This document shows positions 7,256-13,413 of a stretch of 13,476 bases of DNA, piece after piece. The DNA is from Phycisphaerales bacterium. GTDB taxonomy: Bacteria; Planctomycetota; Phycisphaerae; Phycisphaerales; UBA1924. The position numbers and the translations under genes were made by a program. The notes beneath the pieces were generated by a model, which saw nothing but the letters and a program-made list of their open reading frames with translations, was not told where the DNA came from and did not search any database. Within the stretch, counting starts at the first letter, position 1, and every line of letters starts with the position of its first letter. The stretch spans positions 1 to 13,476 of the forward strand of contig JAUXUZ010000310.1 of assembly GCA_030680655.1 (NCBI GenBank). Reading direction: 5' to 3'.

Positions 7256-7547
7256 CGTCAATTCTCCTGTTCGAACTGCCGGCACGGCCGCGGCTGTGCC
7301 AGACTACCCCCAAGACCCACGAGAGCTTAGACGTCCACGTCGGCTACGGGTTTCTCTGATTCGTTACGCACAAACCCGCATTCGCACCTTCGTCGGCTTG
7401 CTCGGTTCTTGTCAGCTTCCCCAGAGCGCCAGATCGGGCTTTTCGCCCGTTTGCGCAGCGCGGAACCTGTCAACTCTGGTGAGTCTCGGGGGACGGGCTG
7501 ACGCTTCCACTTGCGGCGCTGCCGTCCCGGCTAGAGTGGATTTCCCG
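7256..7547. other. Divergent promoter region between beta-helix gene and dnaB
   Basis: About 290 nt with no gene I can support. It contains several inverted repeats: GGCACGGCC/GGCTGTGCC (7281-7300, 8 of 9 pairs, 2-nt centre), GACGT-CC-ACGTC (7330-7341), CGGGTTT/AAACCCG (7347-7353 and 7372-7378, perfect) and CGGGC-TTTTC-GCCCG followed by TTT (7435-7452). The first lies about 26 nt upstream of the beta-helix start and may be an operator or leader hairpin. No promoter boxes are convincing. The open frame that runs through this region into dnaB is a GC-rich artefact. Confidence 0.35.
7264..7268 (-). promoter_or_regulatory. Ribosome binding site that selects a TTG start
   Basis: AGGAG on the minus strand lies 8 nt before the TTG at 7255 and only 2 nt before the TTG at 7261. 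It falls inside the reading frame of the GTG at 7285. The spacing argues that the beta-helix protein begins at TTG 7255, where a clean signal peptide begins. Confidence 0.6.
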
Positions 7548-9260
7548 ATGTCCGAACCGTTCACGCCATACCGAAACCGCAGCGGCCCGGTGATCGTTGA
7601 GATCCCCAAGCTGCTCGATCGTCAGCCGCCGATCGCGCCCGAGGCTGAGGCGGCGGTGCTGGGATCGATGCTGATCGACCCCGCGTGCATCGCCGACGTG
7701 ATGAGCGTGATCCGCGAGGCCGCGGCGTTCTACACCGAGGCGAACCAGGCGATCTATCAGGGCCTGCTGACGCTCGGCGACAAGCACGGCCAGGCGGACG
7801 TGATGCTGCTGGCGCAGGCGCTCAACGACGCGGGGAAGCTCGACGGTGTGGGCGGGCCCGACTACCTGATGCAGCTGGCCAACGCGGTGCCGACTTCGGC
7901 CAACGCGGTGTACTACGCCCAGATCGTCGCGGAGAAGCACAGGCTGCGCCGGCTGATCACGGCGGCTGGTGAGATCCTGCACGAGGTGTACGAGCGGGCG
8001 CAGGCGACGGGCGAGGACGCCAAGCTGCTGATCGACAAGGCGGAGCAGCGGATCTTCGAGATCGCCCAGCAGGAGCAGGTGTCGGAGGCGGAGGAACTCG
8101 GCAAGCTGGTGATGCAGGAGTGGACGCGCATCCAGGAGGCGGAGGGGCGCGGCCTCGCCAGCGGGATCAAGACCGGGTTCGACCAGCTCGACGAGATGCT
8201 CGGCGGGCTGCAGCCGGGCGAGATGATCATCCTCGCCGCCCGCCCGTCGATGGGCAAGACCGCGATCGCGATGAACATCGCCGAACTAGCGGCGCTGGGC
8301 ACGAACATCCCGTATTCAATCACGCCGCAGCAGGGTCGCCAGCGGAACGCGGTGGGGTTCTTCAGCCTTGAGATGAGCAAGGCGTCGGTGTGCCAGCGCT
8401 TGATGAGCGCGTGGGCGCGGATCAGCAGCCAGGACATCCGCAGCGGGCACCTGCGCCGGGCCGACTACCAGACGCTGCTGGACGCGGCGAAGGACCTCGC
8501 CGAAGCGCCGATCTTCATCGACGACACGCCGGGCCTCTCGATCACCGCGCTGCGTGCGCGGGCGCGGCGGATGGTGGCCAACCACAAGGTGAAGCTGATC
8601 GTGGTCGACTACATGCAGCTGCTGACTGCGCCTGCGCAGGCGAAGGAGAGCCGGCAGGTCGAGGTCTCGGCGATCTCGCGGGGCGTCAAGGCGCTGGCGC
8701 GCGAGCTGAACGTGCCGATCATCGCGCTGTCGCAGCTCAACCGCGGCGCTGAAAACCGCGAGGGCAACCGCCCGCGCATGAGCGACCTGCGCGAGTCGGG
8801 CTCGCTGGAGCAGGACGCCGACGTGGTGCTGCTGCTGCACCGCGAGGAGTACTACCACAAGGGCGAGCCGGCGTGGGACCCGAATTCTCCGGAGTTTGAC
8901 GAGCTGAACCGCGAGAAGATCAACCTCGCGGAGATCATCGTGGCGAAGCAGCGCAACGGCCCGACGGGCGCGGTAAAGCTGACGTTCGTGCCGGGCGAGA
9001 CGCGGTTTAAGAACCGCAGCGACGGCGATGCGTTCGCGGGTGTGGCGAGTGGGGGGGGTGGGGGGGGCGGCGGGGCGCGCGGTCCGGTGTTCACGCCGGA
9101 GGTGGACGAAGTCGGCTCCTCCGGGTATCACGGAACAGGCGGCGGTGGGTTCAGCGGGACAGTGCGCAGCGCAGGGCCGATCGAGTCGCACCGTGACGGC
9201 GGTGGGCCCGATCGCGGAGATGCGGCTGCGGATGAGCCGCCGGAAGAGGCGCCCTTCTAG
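7548..9260 (+). CDS. dnaB: Replicative DNA helicase DnaB with SSB-like C-terminal tail
   Basis: 570 residues from ATG 7548 (weak site GTGGA, 7 nt upstream); E. coli DnaB has 471. Hexameric 5'-3' helicase that unwinds the replication fork. N-terminal domain about 25-130 (PEAEAAVLGSML), linker helix about 140-190, RecA-like domain 200-490. Motifs: Walker A ARPSMGKT (231-238, Lys237), FFSLEMS with catalytic Glu275, Walker B LIVVDYMQLL (Asp354), ALSQLNRG (Gln396), DLRESGSLEQDAD (413-425) and the arginine-finger segment AKQRNGPTG (Lys467, Arg469). Two oddities: about 13 extra residues between Walker A and the SLEM strand (around 250-268), and an 80-residue disordered tail, rich in Gly, ending DEPPEEAPF. 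The tail resembles an SSB C-terminus. No intein. The longer upstream frame has no conserved sequence before residue 1. Divergent from the beta-helix gene. Confidence 0.96.
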   Translation: MSEPFTPYRNRSGPVIVEIPKLLDRQPPIAPEAEAAVLGSMLIDPACIADVMSVIREAAAFYTEANQAIYQGLLTLGDKHGQADVMLLAQALNDAGKLDGVGGPDYLMQLANAVPTSANAVYYAQIVAEKHRLRRLITAAGEILHEVYERAQATGEDAKLLIDKAEQRIFEIAQQEQVSEAEELGKLVMQEWTRIQEAEGRGLASGIKTGFDQLDEMLGGLQPGEMIILAARPSMGKTAIAMNIAELAALGTNIPYSITPQQGRQRNAVGFFSLEMSKASVCQRLMSAWARISSQDIRSGHLRRADYQTLLDAAKDLAEAPIFIDDTPGLSITALRARARRMVANHKVKLIVVDYMQLLTAPAQAKESRQVEVSAISRGVKALARELNVPIIALSQLNRGAENREGNRPRMSDLRESGSLEQDADVVLLLHREEYYHKGEPAWDPNSPEFDELNREKINLAEIIVAKQRNGPTGAVKLTFVPGETRFKNRSDGDAFAGVASGGGGGGGGARGPVFTPEVDEVGSSGYHGTGGGGFSGTVRSAGPIESHRDGGGPDRGDAAADEPPEEAPF

Positions 9261-9298
9261 GGCGAGTGGGCTGTCGGTCGATCGGCACGTTCTCGCGA

Positions 9299-9385
9299 TT
9301 GAAGAAGAAGCTCGCGCTTTTGGCGGCACCAGCGTTGACCGTGCTCGCCGGTTGCAAGGGAGCCGGTGGTCAGGTGACGCGGTGA
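9299..9385 (+). CDS. Possible tiny lipoprotein
   Basis: 28 codons: TTG start, three Lys, a hydrophobic run (LALLAAPALTVLA), then LAGC with Cys19 as a lipobox and ten mature residues ending QVTR. An in-frame GTG at 9266, 5 nt after the dnaB stop, would give 39 residues. The n-, h- and lipobox order is exactly that of a lipoprotein signal peptide. There is no good Shine-Dalgarno site, and chance frames are common in GC-rich DNA. It could also be the remnant of a longer gene or a short peptide similar in style to entericidins. Confidence 0.35.
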   Translation: MKKKLALLAAPALTVLAGCKGAGGQVTR

Positions 9386-9399
9386 AGGGGTGACGCTAC

Positions 9400-9420
9400 C
9401 CACCGGTTGAAACCGGGTGG
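9400..9420. terminator. Hairpin between convergent dnaB and aldo/keto reductase genes
   Basis: CCACCGGT pairs with ACCGGGTGG across a TGAA loop: eight pairs with one bulged G. It lies between two convergent genes, where a bidirectional terminator is expected. No T-run follows on either strand, so termination is inferred from position only. Confidence 0.35.
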
Positions 9421-9471
9421 CAACGACAGTGCGCCCGTTGGGCGGAATGCGGCGATGCCCAGGGCCTCTTG

Positions 9472-10242
9472 CTATGACAGGGCCTCGACCGCGGCCTTGA
9501 GATTCGCCGGGTTCGTCGTGCCGATGATCGCGCTGGTCACGCCCGGCGTCGCGAGCAGGGGTTTGAGCGTCCGCGGCACGGCCTTTCCGCTGGCGAGCGG
9601 CTTCTTCAACAGGACGCCGCAGCCTGCGCGGTGGGCGGCGTGAACGACTGCAACCTGCGACTGGTCGAGCGCGTTCAGGGTCACCATCACCACCTGGCAG
9701 TGGGCCGCGGCGAGCAGACCGCCAGCGACGGTGCCGGTTGAGGCGCCGATCGCTCGGATGAGCCCCTCGCGCTGGAGGTCACGCAGCGTGGCCAGGGCTT
9801 GGCCGTCGCTGAGGGTGCGCTGGTCGAGGTCGCTCGACGAAGCGAAGTGGAGCAGGGCGATGTCGAGGTGGTCGGTGCGGAGGCGCGTGAGGCTGCGGTG
9901 GATGCTGCCGCGGATGGCGTCGGGCGAGAAGTCGTAGCTGCTGGTTTCCGTCAGGGGGTCGAAGACCTCGCCGACCTTCGTGCAGATCACCCACTGATCG
10001 CGCGGGGCCACCTGCGGCAGGAGTGTGCCGAGTCGCTCCTCAGAAGTTCCATAAGCCGGCGCGGTGTCGATGAGGTTCACACCGAGCTGGTCGGCCGCTC
10101 GCAGGAGCGCAATCGTCTCCGTGTCGTCAGGGATGCGTGCGGGTACGGCGTACTTCAATCCCGCATCGCGCCCGAGCTTGACGGTGCCAAGGCCGATCGG
10201 CGAGACGTCGATGCCCGTTGTTGCAAGCGGTCTCAGGTCCAC
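9472..10242 (-). CDS. Aldo/keto reductase
   Basis: 256 residues from GTG 10242. NAD(P)H-dependent TIM-barrel oxidoreductase acting on carbonyl substrates. The catalytic tetrad is complete: Asp59 and Tyr64 in IDTAPAYG, Lys89 in CTKVGE and His132 in ALLHF. GLGTVKLG (17-24) opens the barrel, and the C-terminal SAIIGTTNPANLKAAV segment is the cofactor phosphate-binding part. It is shorter than the usual 270-330, with the shortening in the second half of the barrel. The substrate is not evident. The start is set by AGGAG at 10248-10252 and the onset of homology; the longer 10416 frame only reads through the neighbouring gene in another frame. It overlaps the end of the FAD oxidoreductase gene by 10 bp, so the two are translationally coupled. 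Confidence 0.93.
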   Translation of the reverse strand: MDLRPLATTGIDVSPIGLGTVKLGRDAGLKYAVPARIPDDTETIALLRAADQLGVNLIDTAPAYGTSEERLGTLLPQVAPRDQWVICTKVGEVFDPLTETSSYDFSPDAIRGSIHRSLTRLRTDHLDIALLHFASSSDLDQRTLSDGQALATLRDLQREGLIRAIGASTGTVAGGLLAAAHCQVVMVTLNALDQSQVAVVHAAHRAGCGVLLKKPLASGKAVPRTLKPLLATPGVTSAIIGTTNPANLKAAVEALS

Positions 10243-11504
10243 TGGGTCTCCTCTCGATCCCAGGGGAGCGCGGCAATGGGTGGGAGGGGCCAACGGCCGC
10301 GGAGAGCATCGAGCCCGCCCGCACCGGCGTTCCCGGATGCGGGTACACAGTTCTTCGTCACCCATTCGACGACCCGGTCGCCAACGAGCGGCGCAAAGAC
10401 GAGCTTTGTGGGCCACACCGCCAGCGCGCTCGATTCAAGGCTGTGAACGGGGATCATGACGGGCTGATCTGGGCGCTGCCCCTCTCCCCCCGGTGTGCAT
10501 CCTTCTGCGCGGTCGATCCGCAGCGTGGCCCATTGCGCGGCCGTGAGGTCGAGCCACGGCAGGCACACGGCAACCTCTCTTCTGGCGGCGGCGATCTGAT
10601 CGGCGGGCGAGCGATCGACGCCCGTCTCGGCGATGTTGCCGCCGACGTACCAGGCGGTGCGCTCGCTGGCATCTGTTTGCGTGGTGATGGTGAGGCGTGG
10701 TTTATCGCTGAGAGCGGCGATGCAATGGCCGTAGAGCGCGGGCAAGGGTGCTCCTGTGGTCGACCGCACCATCACCATGTGGAGCGGGCGCCGCTGCATC
10801 GCAGGGGTCGGCTGCGCGGGCGCGATCTGATCGAGCAACTGTTGATTCCCGTTGCCAGCGGCAAGGACGACTGTGGAAAAGCTGACGGTTGCATCATTGA
10901 GCTCAACCGTGCGCAGGTTTAGCTCGGTCTTGACCCGCGGTTCTCCTTGGCTGATCACCCCGCCCGCCTGAACGATAATGTCGCACAAGGCCGCGATGAG
11001 TGAGCGAGGCTCGATGACCGGCTCATCAACGCGGTGGATGTCGATGCCGGTGGCCCGGTGCAGGCCCTCGCACGCCTGGGCGGGTTCGACGCGGCGCACG
11101 GCGGTGCGGATGGCTGTGGCGGCGACCCTGGCGGTGACGCGGCTGAAGAGTGAGCCCGTCGTCCAGAGGTACTGCGCGGGAGAGAGCGATCGCACGGCGG
11201 AGAGATCCAGGTCCGCGGAGGAGGCGCTGGTCATCGCGGCGTGCCAGCGGCCGGGCATGTCGGCGATGGCTTTCGCCGCTGCGGTGGCCGCGCCGCCGAG
11301 TGTGTACTTGATGCCGCCGTGCAGGATTCCCTGCGATGCGACGGTCTGTCCGCCGCCCAGAGGCCCACGATCGATCAGCAGGACCTGGTAGCCGCGCCGC
11401 GCCAGGAGCGCGGCGGACCAGAGCCCGGCGATCCCGCCGCCGATGACCACAACATCGGCGTGTGCGGTCGCGGCGGCGGCGCTGGATGGAGATCGGTTGG
11501 TCAC
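10233..11504 (-). CDS. FAD-dependent oxidoreductase, DAO / glycerol-3-phosphate dehydrogenase-like family
   Basis: 423 residues from GTG 11504. An in-frame TAG 15 nt upstream makes this the first possible start; no Shine-Dalgarno site is seen. VVVIGGGIAGLWSAALLARRG (18-38) is the dinucleotide-binding fold with GGGIAG, and Asp45 ends its second strand. GGGQTVASQGILHGGIKYTL (50-69) matches the flavin-contacting HGG segment of the DAO family (glycerol-3-phosphate dehydrogenase, 2-hydroxyglutarate oxidase and relatives). VVLAAGNGN near 215-225 is the second FAD motif. The substrate cannot be told. The first 15 residues are low-complexity Ala/Ser. Its gene lies 85 nt after dapB and overlaps the aldo/keto reductase by 10 bp, suggesting the two oxidoreductases act in one pathway. 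Confidence 0.88.
   Translation of the reverse strand: MTNRSPSSAAAATAHADVVVIGGGIAGLWSAALLARRGYQVLLIDRGPLGGGQTVASQGILHGGIKYTLGGAATAAAKAIADMPGRWHAAMTSASSADLDLSAVRSLSPAQYLWTTGSLFSRVTARVAATAIRTAVRRVEPAQACEGLHRATGIDIHRVDEPVIEPRSLIAALCDIIVQAGGVISQGEPRVKTELNLRTVELNDATVSFSTVVLAAGNGNQQLLDQIAPAQPTPAMQRRPLHMVMVRSTTGAPLPALYGHCIAALSDKPRLTITTQTDASERTAWYVGGNIAETGVDRSPADQIAAARREVAVCLPWLDLTAAQWATLRIDRAEGCTPGGEGQRPDQPVMIPVHSLESSALAVWPTKLVFAPLVGDRVVEWVTKNCVPASGNAGAGGLDALRGRWPLPPIAALPWDREETQWT
10248..10252 (-). promoter_or_regulatory. Ribosome binding site inside the upstream gene
   Basis: AGGAG (within GAGAGGAGA) lies 5 nt before GTG 10242, in the last codons of the FAD oxidoreductase gene. It fixes the aldo/keto reductase start and supports coupled translation. 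Confidence 0.65.
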
Positions 11505-11541
11505 GGTCGTTGGAGTCTAAGGCGTTGATCCGACCCGTCGG

Positions 11542-11564
11542 GTGCGCGAGCGGGGCTTGCGCAC
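11542..11564 (-). terminator. Strong hairpin in the dapB-oxidoreductase gap
   Basis: GTGCGCGAGC (11542-11551) and GCTTGCGCAC (11555-11564) form a ten-pair stem with one G.T pair and a GGG loop. It lies between the dapB stop and the next minus-strand start. No U-tract follows on the minus strand, so it may slow or process the transcript rather than end it. Confidence 0.35.
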
Positions 11565-11589
11565 TAATCCGCGCGAGGTCCGAGAAGGC

Positions 11590-12318
11590 TCAGAGTGTGT
11601 CTTCGATCGTGTAGAGCCCAGATTTTTTTTCTGCGAGCCATTTCGCGGCGCGGATGGCCCCGAGAGCGAAGAGATCGCGGGTTGTCGCTTTGTGGATAAC
11701 TTCGACGGACTCACCTAGTCCGGTGAGTGTGATGATGTGGGTTCCGACGACCTCTCCTTCGCGCAACGACTCGATCTGATCGTCTCTGATCGACGCGCCG
11801 GCGCTGCGCAAAGCGGCGGCGAGGCGCTTGGCGGTTCCGCTGGGCGCATCCTTCTTGTGGATGTGGTGGATGTCGACGATCGACGCGCGGTAATCAGGCC
11901 CGAGTGTTCGCGCAAGATCGGCGGCGATGCGGGCGACAACGGCCACACCGACGGATGTGTTGGGCGTGCGCAATACCGGCACGATCGCGGATGATGCCAG
12001 CATGATCGCTTCATGTTCGGCGGAGAGGCCGGTGGTGCCGACAACCAGCGCAGCGCCGCGTTCGGTGGCGAATCGCGCGGTCTGTTCGAGCGCCGCGGGG
12101 GTTGAGAAGTCGATCACGACCTGCGGTGTGGGCGCATCGCGCAGCGTGGTGTAACGCAGCGCTGGACGTGCCGCATCGACGTGTGCGCCGATGAGCGCAG
12201 AGCCGTCGCGCACGATCGCGCCGGTGAGTGTGACGGCGCTGTCGCGGAGCGCGAGTGCGGTGATGCGCGAGCCGGTGCGACCGGCGGCGCCGACGATGGC
12301 GATGTGGACATTTGACAT
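11590..12318 (-). CDS. dapB: 4-hydroxy-tetrahydrodipicolinate reductase
   Basis: 242 residues from ATG 12318 (E. coli 273). NAD(P)H-dependent reductase that makes tetrahydrodipicolinate, the step leading to diaminopimelate for peptidoglycan and to lysine. Seen: nucleotide-binding GAAGRTG (10-16), DFSTPAA (70-76), VVGTTGLS (92-99), PNTSVGV (119-125) and the catalytic signature HHIHKKDAPSGTA (151-163), with His151 as acid/base and Lys155 as substrate-binding residue. The FALGAIRAAKWL (217-228) segment closes the C-terminal domain. The start fits the first beta strand; the frame continues to 12387 but adds unrelated residues. No Shine-Dalgarno site is seen. It is divergent from the Lys-codon ORF at 12489, with a shared 170-nt upstream region. 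Downstream on the same strand are two oxidoreductase genes of no obvious lysine role. Confidence 0.96.
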   Translation of the reverse strand: MSNVHIAIVGAAGRTGSRITALALRDSAVTLTGAIVRDGSALIGAHVDAARPALRYTTLRDAPTPQVVIDFSTPAALEQTARFATERGAALVVGTTGLSAEHEAIMLASSAIVPVLRTPNTSVGVAVVARIAADLARTLGPDYRASIVDIHHIHKKDAPSGTAKRLAAALRSAGASIRDDQIESLREGEVVGTHIITLTGLGESVEVIHKATTRDLFALGAIRAAKWLAEKKSGLYTIEDTL

Positions 12319-12433
12319 GGGCACCAAAACTTTATCGAATACACGCGTTGGAGTCTCGGTGGGCGCCGCGGCGCAGAACCTGCTCAAGTCTGCCAGCTTC
12401 GTCCACCGATAGAACAGTTGATCCCCTCCGCGG

Positions 12434-12453
12434 TGCTCGTCGTGTGACGAGCA
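12434..12453 (+). promoter_or_regulatory. Leader hairpin upstream of the Lys-rich small ORF
   Basis: TGCTCGTC and GACGAGCA form a perfect eight-pair stem with a GTGT loop, ending 23 nt before the Shine-Dalgarno site of the 17-codon ORF. On the opposite strand it would lie in the dapB leader or promoter. It could be an RNA stabiliser, an operator dyad or part of a regulatory leader. Confidence 0.5.
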
Positions 12454-12476
12454 TCAACCGGAGATTGATTCGAGCC

Positions 12477-12481
12477 AGGAG
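12477..12481 (+). promoter_or_regulatory. Ribosome binding site of the Lys-rich small ORF
   Basis: AGGAG lies 7 nt before ATG 12489. In a window where most genes lack a good site, this is the main evidence that the 17-codon ORF is translated. Confidence 0.65.
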
Positions 12482-12488
12482 TTGAACC

Positions 12489-12542
12489 ATGGCAAAGAAG
12501 GCAAAGAAGAAGGCCAAGAAGAAGGCCTCGAAGAAGAAGTAA
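12489..12542 (+). CDS. 17-residue Lys/Ala peptide: possible leader peptide or H1-tail-like mini-protein
   Basis: ATG to TAA, 17 residues: MAKK, then AKKK units and a final SKKK. Eleven of 17 residues are Lys, all coded AAG; four are Ala. It has the best Shine-Dalgarno site of the region (AGGAG, 7 nt) and is bracketed by a leader hairpin and, 110 nt downstream, a strong terminator. Two readings: (a) a leader peptide whose Lys codons sense charged tRNA-Lys and control readthrough into the 217-residue gene, next to dapB of lysine synthesis; (b) an independent DNA- or RNA-binding peptide like the Lys/Ala tails of bacterial histone-H1-like proteins. Sequence alone does not decide. Too short for standard gene callers. 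Confidence 0.6.
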   Translation: MAKKAKKKAKKKASKKK

Positions 12543-12555
12543 CTTCTTCCCCGAC

Positions 12556-12577
12556 AGCAGCCGCGTAGTGCGCTGCT
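12556..12577 (+). other. Hairpin after the Lys-rich ORF
   Basis: AGCAG (12556-12560) pairs with CTGCT (12573-12577) and CGC (12562-12564) with GCG (12570-12572), with one bulged C and a GTAGT loop. It starts 14 nt after the small ORF stop, where a ribosome stalled on the ORF could affect it. Confidence 0.4.
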
Positions 12578-12590
12578 CGCGCACCGCGGC

Positions 12591-12640
12591 CGCGGGGTTA
12601 GAGCCAGGGTGAGTCGAACTCCCCTCACGCCGACCCCGCG
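12591..12640 (+). other. Nested stem-loop between the Lys-rich ORF and the terminator
   Basis: CGCGGGGT (12591-12598) pairs perfectly with ACCCCGCG (12633-12640). Inside it GTGAG (12609-12613) pairs with CTCAC (12624-12628). The two-level fold looks like structured RNA. It could be part of a regulatory leader or the 3' body of a small transcript. No known RNA family recognised. Confidence 0.45.
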
Positions 12641-12652
12641 AACCAGCGAGCC

Positions 12653-12692
12653 GACCCGCCCGGACGAAAATCGTTCGGGCGGGTCTGTTTTT
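12653..12692 (+). terminator. Strong Rho-independent terminator
   Basis: 15-pair stem (12653-12667 with 12671-12685, one G.T pair), AAA loop and TGTTTTT tail, reading on the plus strand. It is the clearest terminator in the window. It ends a transcript containing the small Lys-rich ORF and stands 67 nt before the start of the 217-residue gene, so it either ends a separate small transcript or acts as an attenuator. Confidence 0.9.
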
Positions 12693-12759
12693 GGAGCCGG
12701 CCACTGCCGCGGCGGGGCGATCCCAGCGCCCGCGGGGCGGTGGCGGTCAAGAATCAGCG

Positions 12760-13413
12760 ATGACAGACGCCGAGGCAGTCAACGCGGGTGTTTGGAACAA
12801 CGCGCGGCGGGGCGTGCTGGAGGTACACGAGCGCCTGGAGCGGGTCGGATTCGTGATCGGGCACGGCGTGATCCTGCTCCCGGCCCCCGGTTTCATGAAG
12901 GACGGGCGTACCGAAGACGGTGTGCTGCACGTGCCCGACGAGCGGGACGACGGGCTGGGGGTTCAGCTTGAGGTGCGGGTGCTGGACGAGGGAGGCGACG
13001 GGGCGGTGTCGGGCGATGAAGGGGCCGCGCAGTATGGAGGGCTGCTCGACCGGTGGGAGGCGTACCACGGTCGGCGCGGCACCTCGCGGTTTGCTGTGGC
13101 GGTTGCGCAGGGGGCGCGGCTGGGTGGGGCGGTCGTTGACGGTGAGGAGATCGAGCTCGTGAACACGCTCGCTAACGAGGGGACGCTGCTGCGCACGCTC
13201 AACGGCGATCGGGCGAAGCTCGCCCGCGCGGTTTCTGCCCGGCTCGGAGTCGAGGTCTTCGAGCCGACGGCGGTGGGCATCGATCAACGTGGGATCGATG
13301 TCCGCACGCGCACGTCCGTGATGCGGGTGCGGGCGGCCGAGCGACTCGGCGGCCCGTCCGCCCTGGCGTTTGTCGAGGAGCTGCTCCGTGAGGGTGAGGG
13401 CCGGCATGGCTGA
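12760..13413 (+). CDS. Hypothetical protein, 217 residues
   Basis: No family recognised. From ATG 12760, no Shine-Dalgarno site; an in-frame TTG at 12691 lies in the terminator T-run and is rejected. Codons have the strong G/C third-base bias of a real gene. No signal peptide or membrane helix. The sequence alternates short hydrophobic strands and charged loops (GFVIGHGVILLPAPGF at 36-51, an acidic stretch at 79-90) with helices in the second half (NTLANEGTLLRTLNGDRAKLA, then AFVEELLREGEG at the end), so it looks like a soluble cytoplasmic alpha/beta protein. The end overlaps the next ATG by 8 bp, so it is translationally coupled to an amidohydrolase. Preceded by a terminator, possibly under its control. 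A long frame on the other strand is a codon-bias shadow. Confidence 0.72.
   Translation: MTDAEAVNAGVWNNARRGVLEVHERLERVGFVIGHGVILLPAPGFMKDGRTEDGVLHVPDERDDGLGVQLEVRVLDEGGDGAVSGDEGAAQYGGLLDRWEAYHGRRGTSRFAVAVAQGARLGGAVVDGEEIELVNTLANEGTLLRTLNGDRAKLARAVSARLGVEVFEPTAVGIDQRGIDVRTRTSVMRVRAAERLGGPSALAFVEELLREGEGRHG

Noticed and set aside
6666..7547. Long N-terminal extension of DnaB
   Set aside because: It is open only because of GC-rich codon shadowing opposite the beta-helix gene; no helicase homology precedes 7548 and it covers a divergent intergenic region.
12472..12608. Repeat of GAGCCAGG at 12472-12479 and 12601-12608 as a regulatory pair
   Set aside because: Eight bases is short for chance in GC-rich DNA; the first copy is mostly the Shine-Dalgarno region.
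12590..12640. tRNA or tmRNA 3' end on the minus strand, from the T-loop-like GAGTTCGACTC
   Set aside because: The T-stem has an A-A mismatch, no matching acceptor or anticodon arm is found at tRNA spacing, and the plus-strand nested stem explains the pairing better.
12754..13407. Minus-strand frame of 217 codons opposite the hypothetical gene
   Set aside because: It has Pro/Arg/His-rich composition typical of an antisense shadow, while the plus frame has better codon bias and couples to the next gene.
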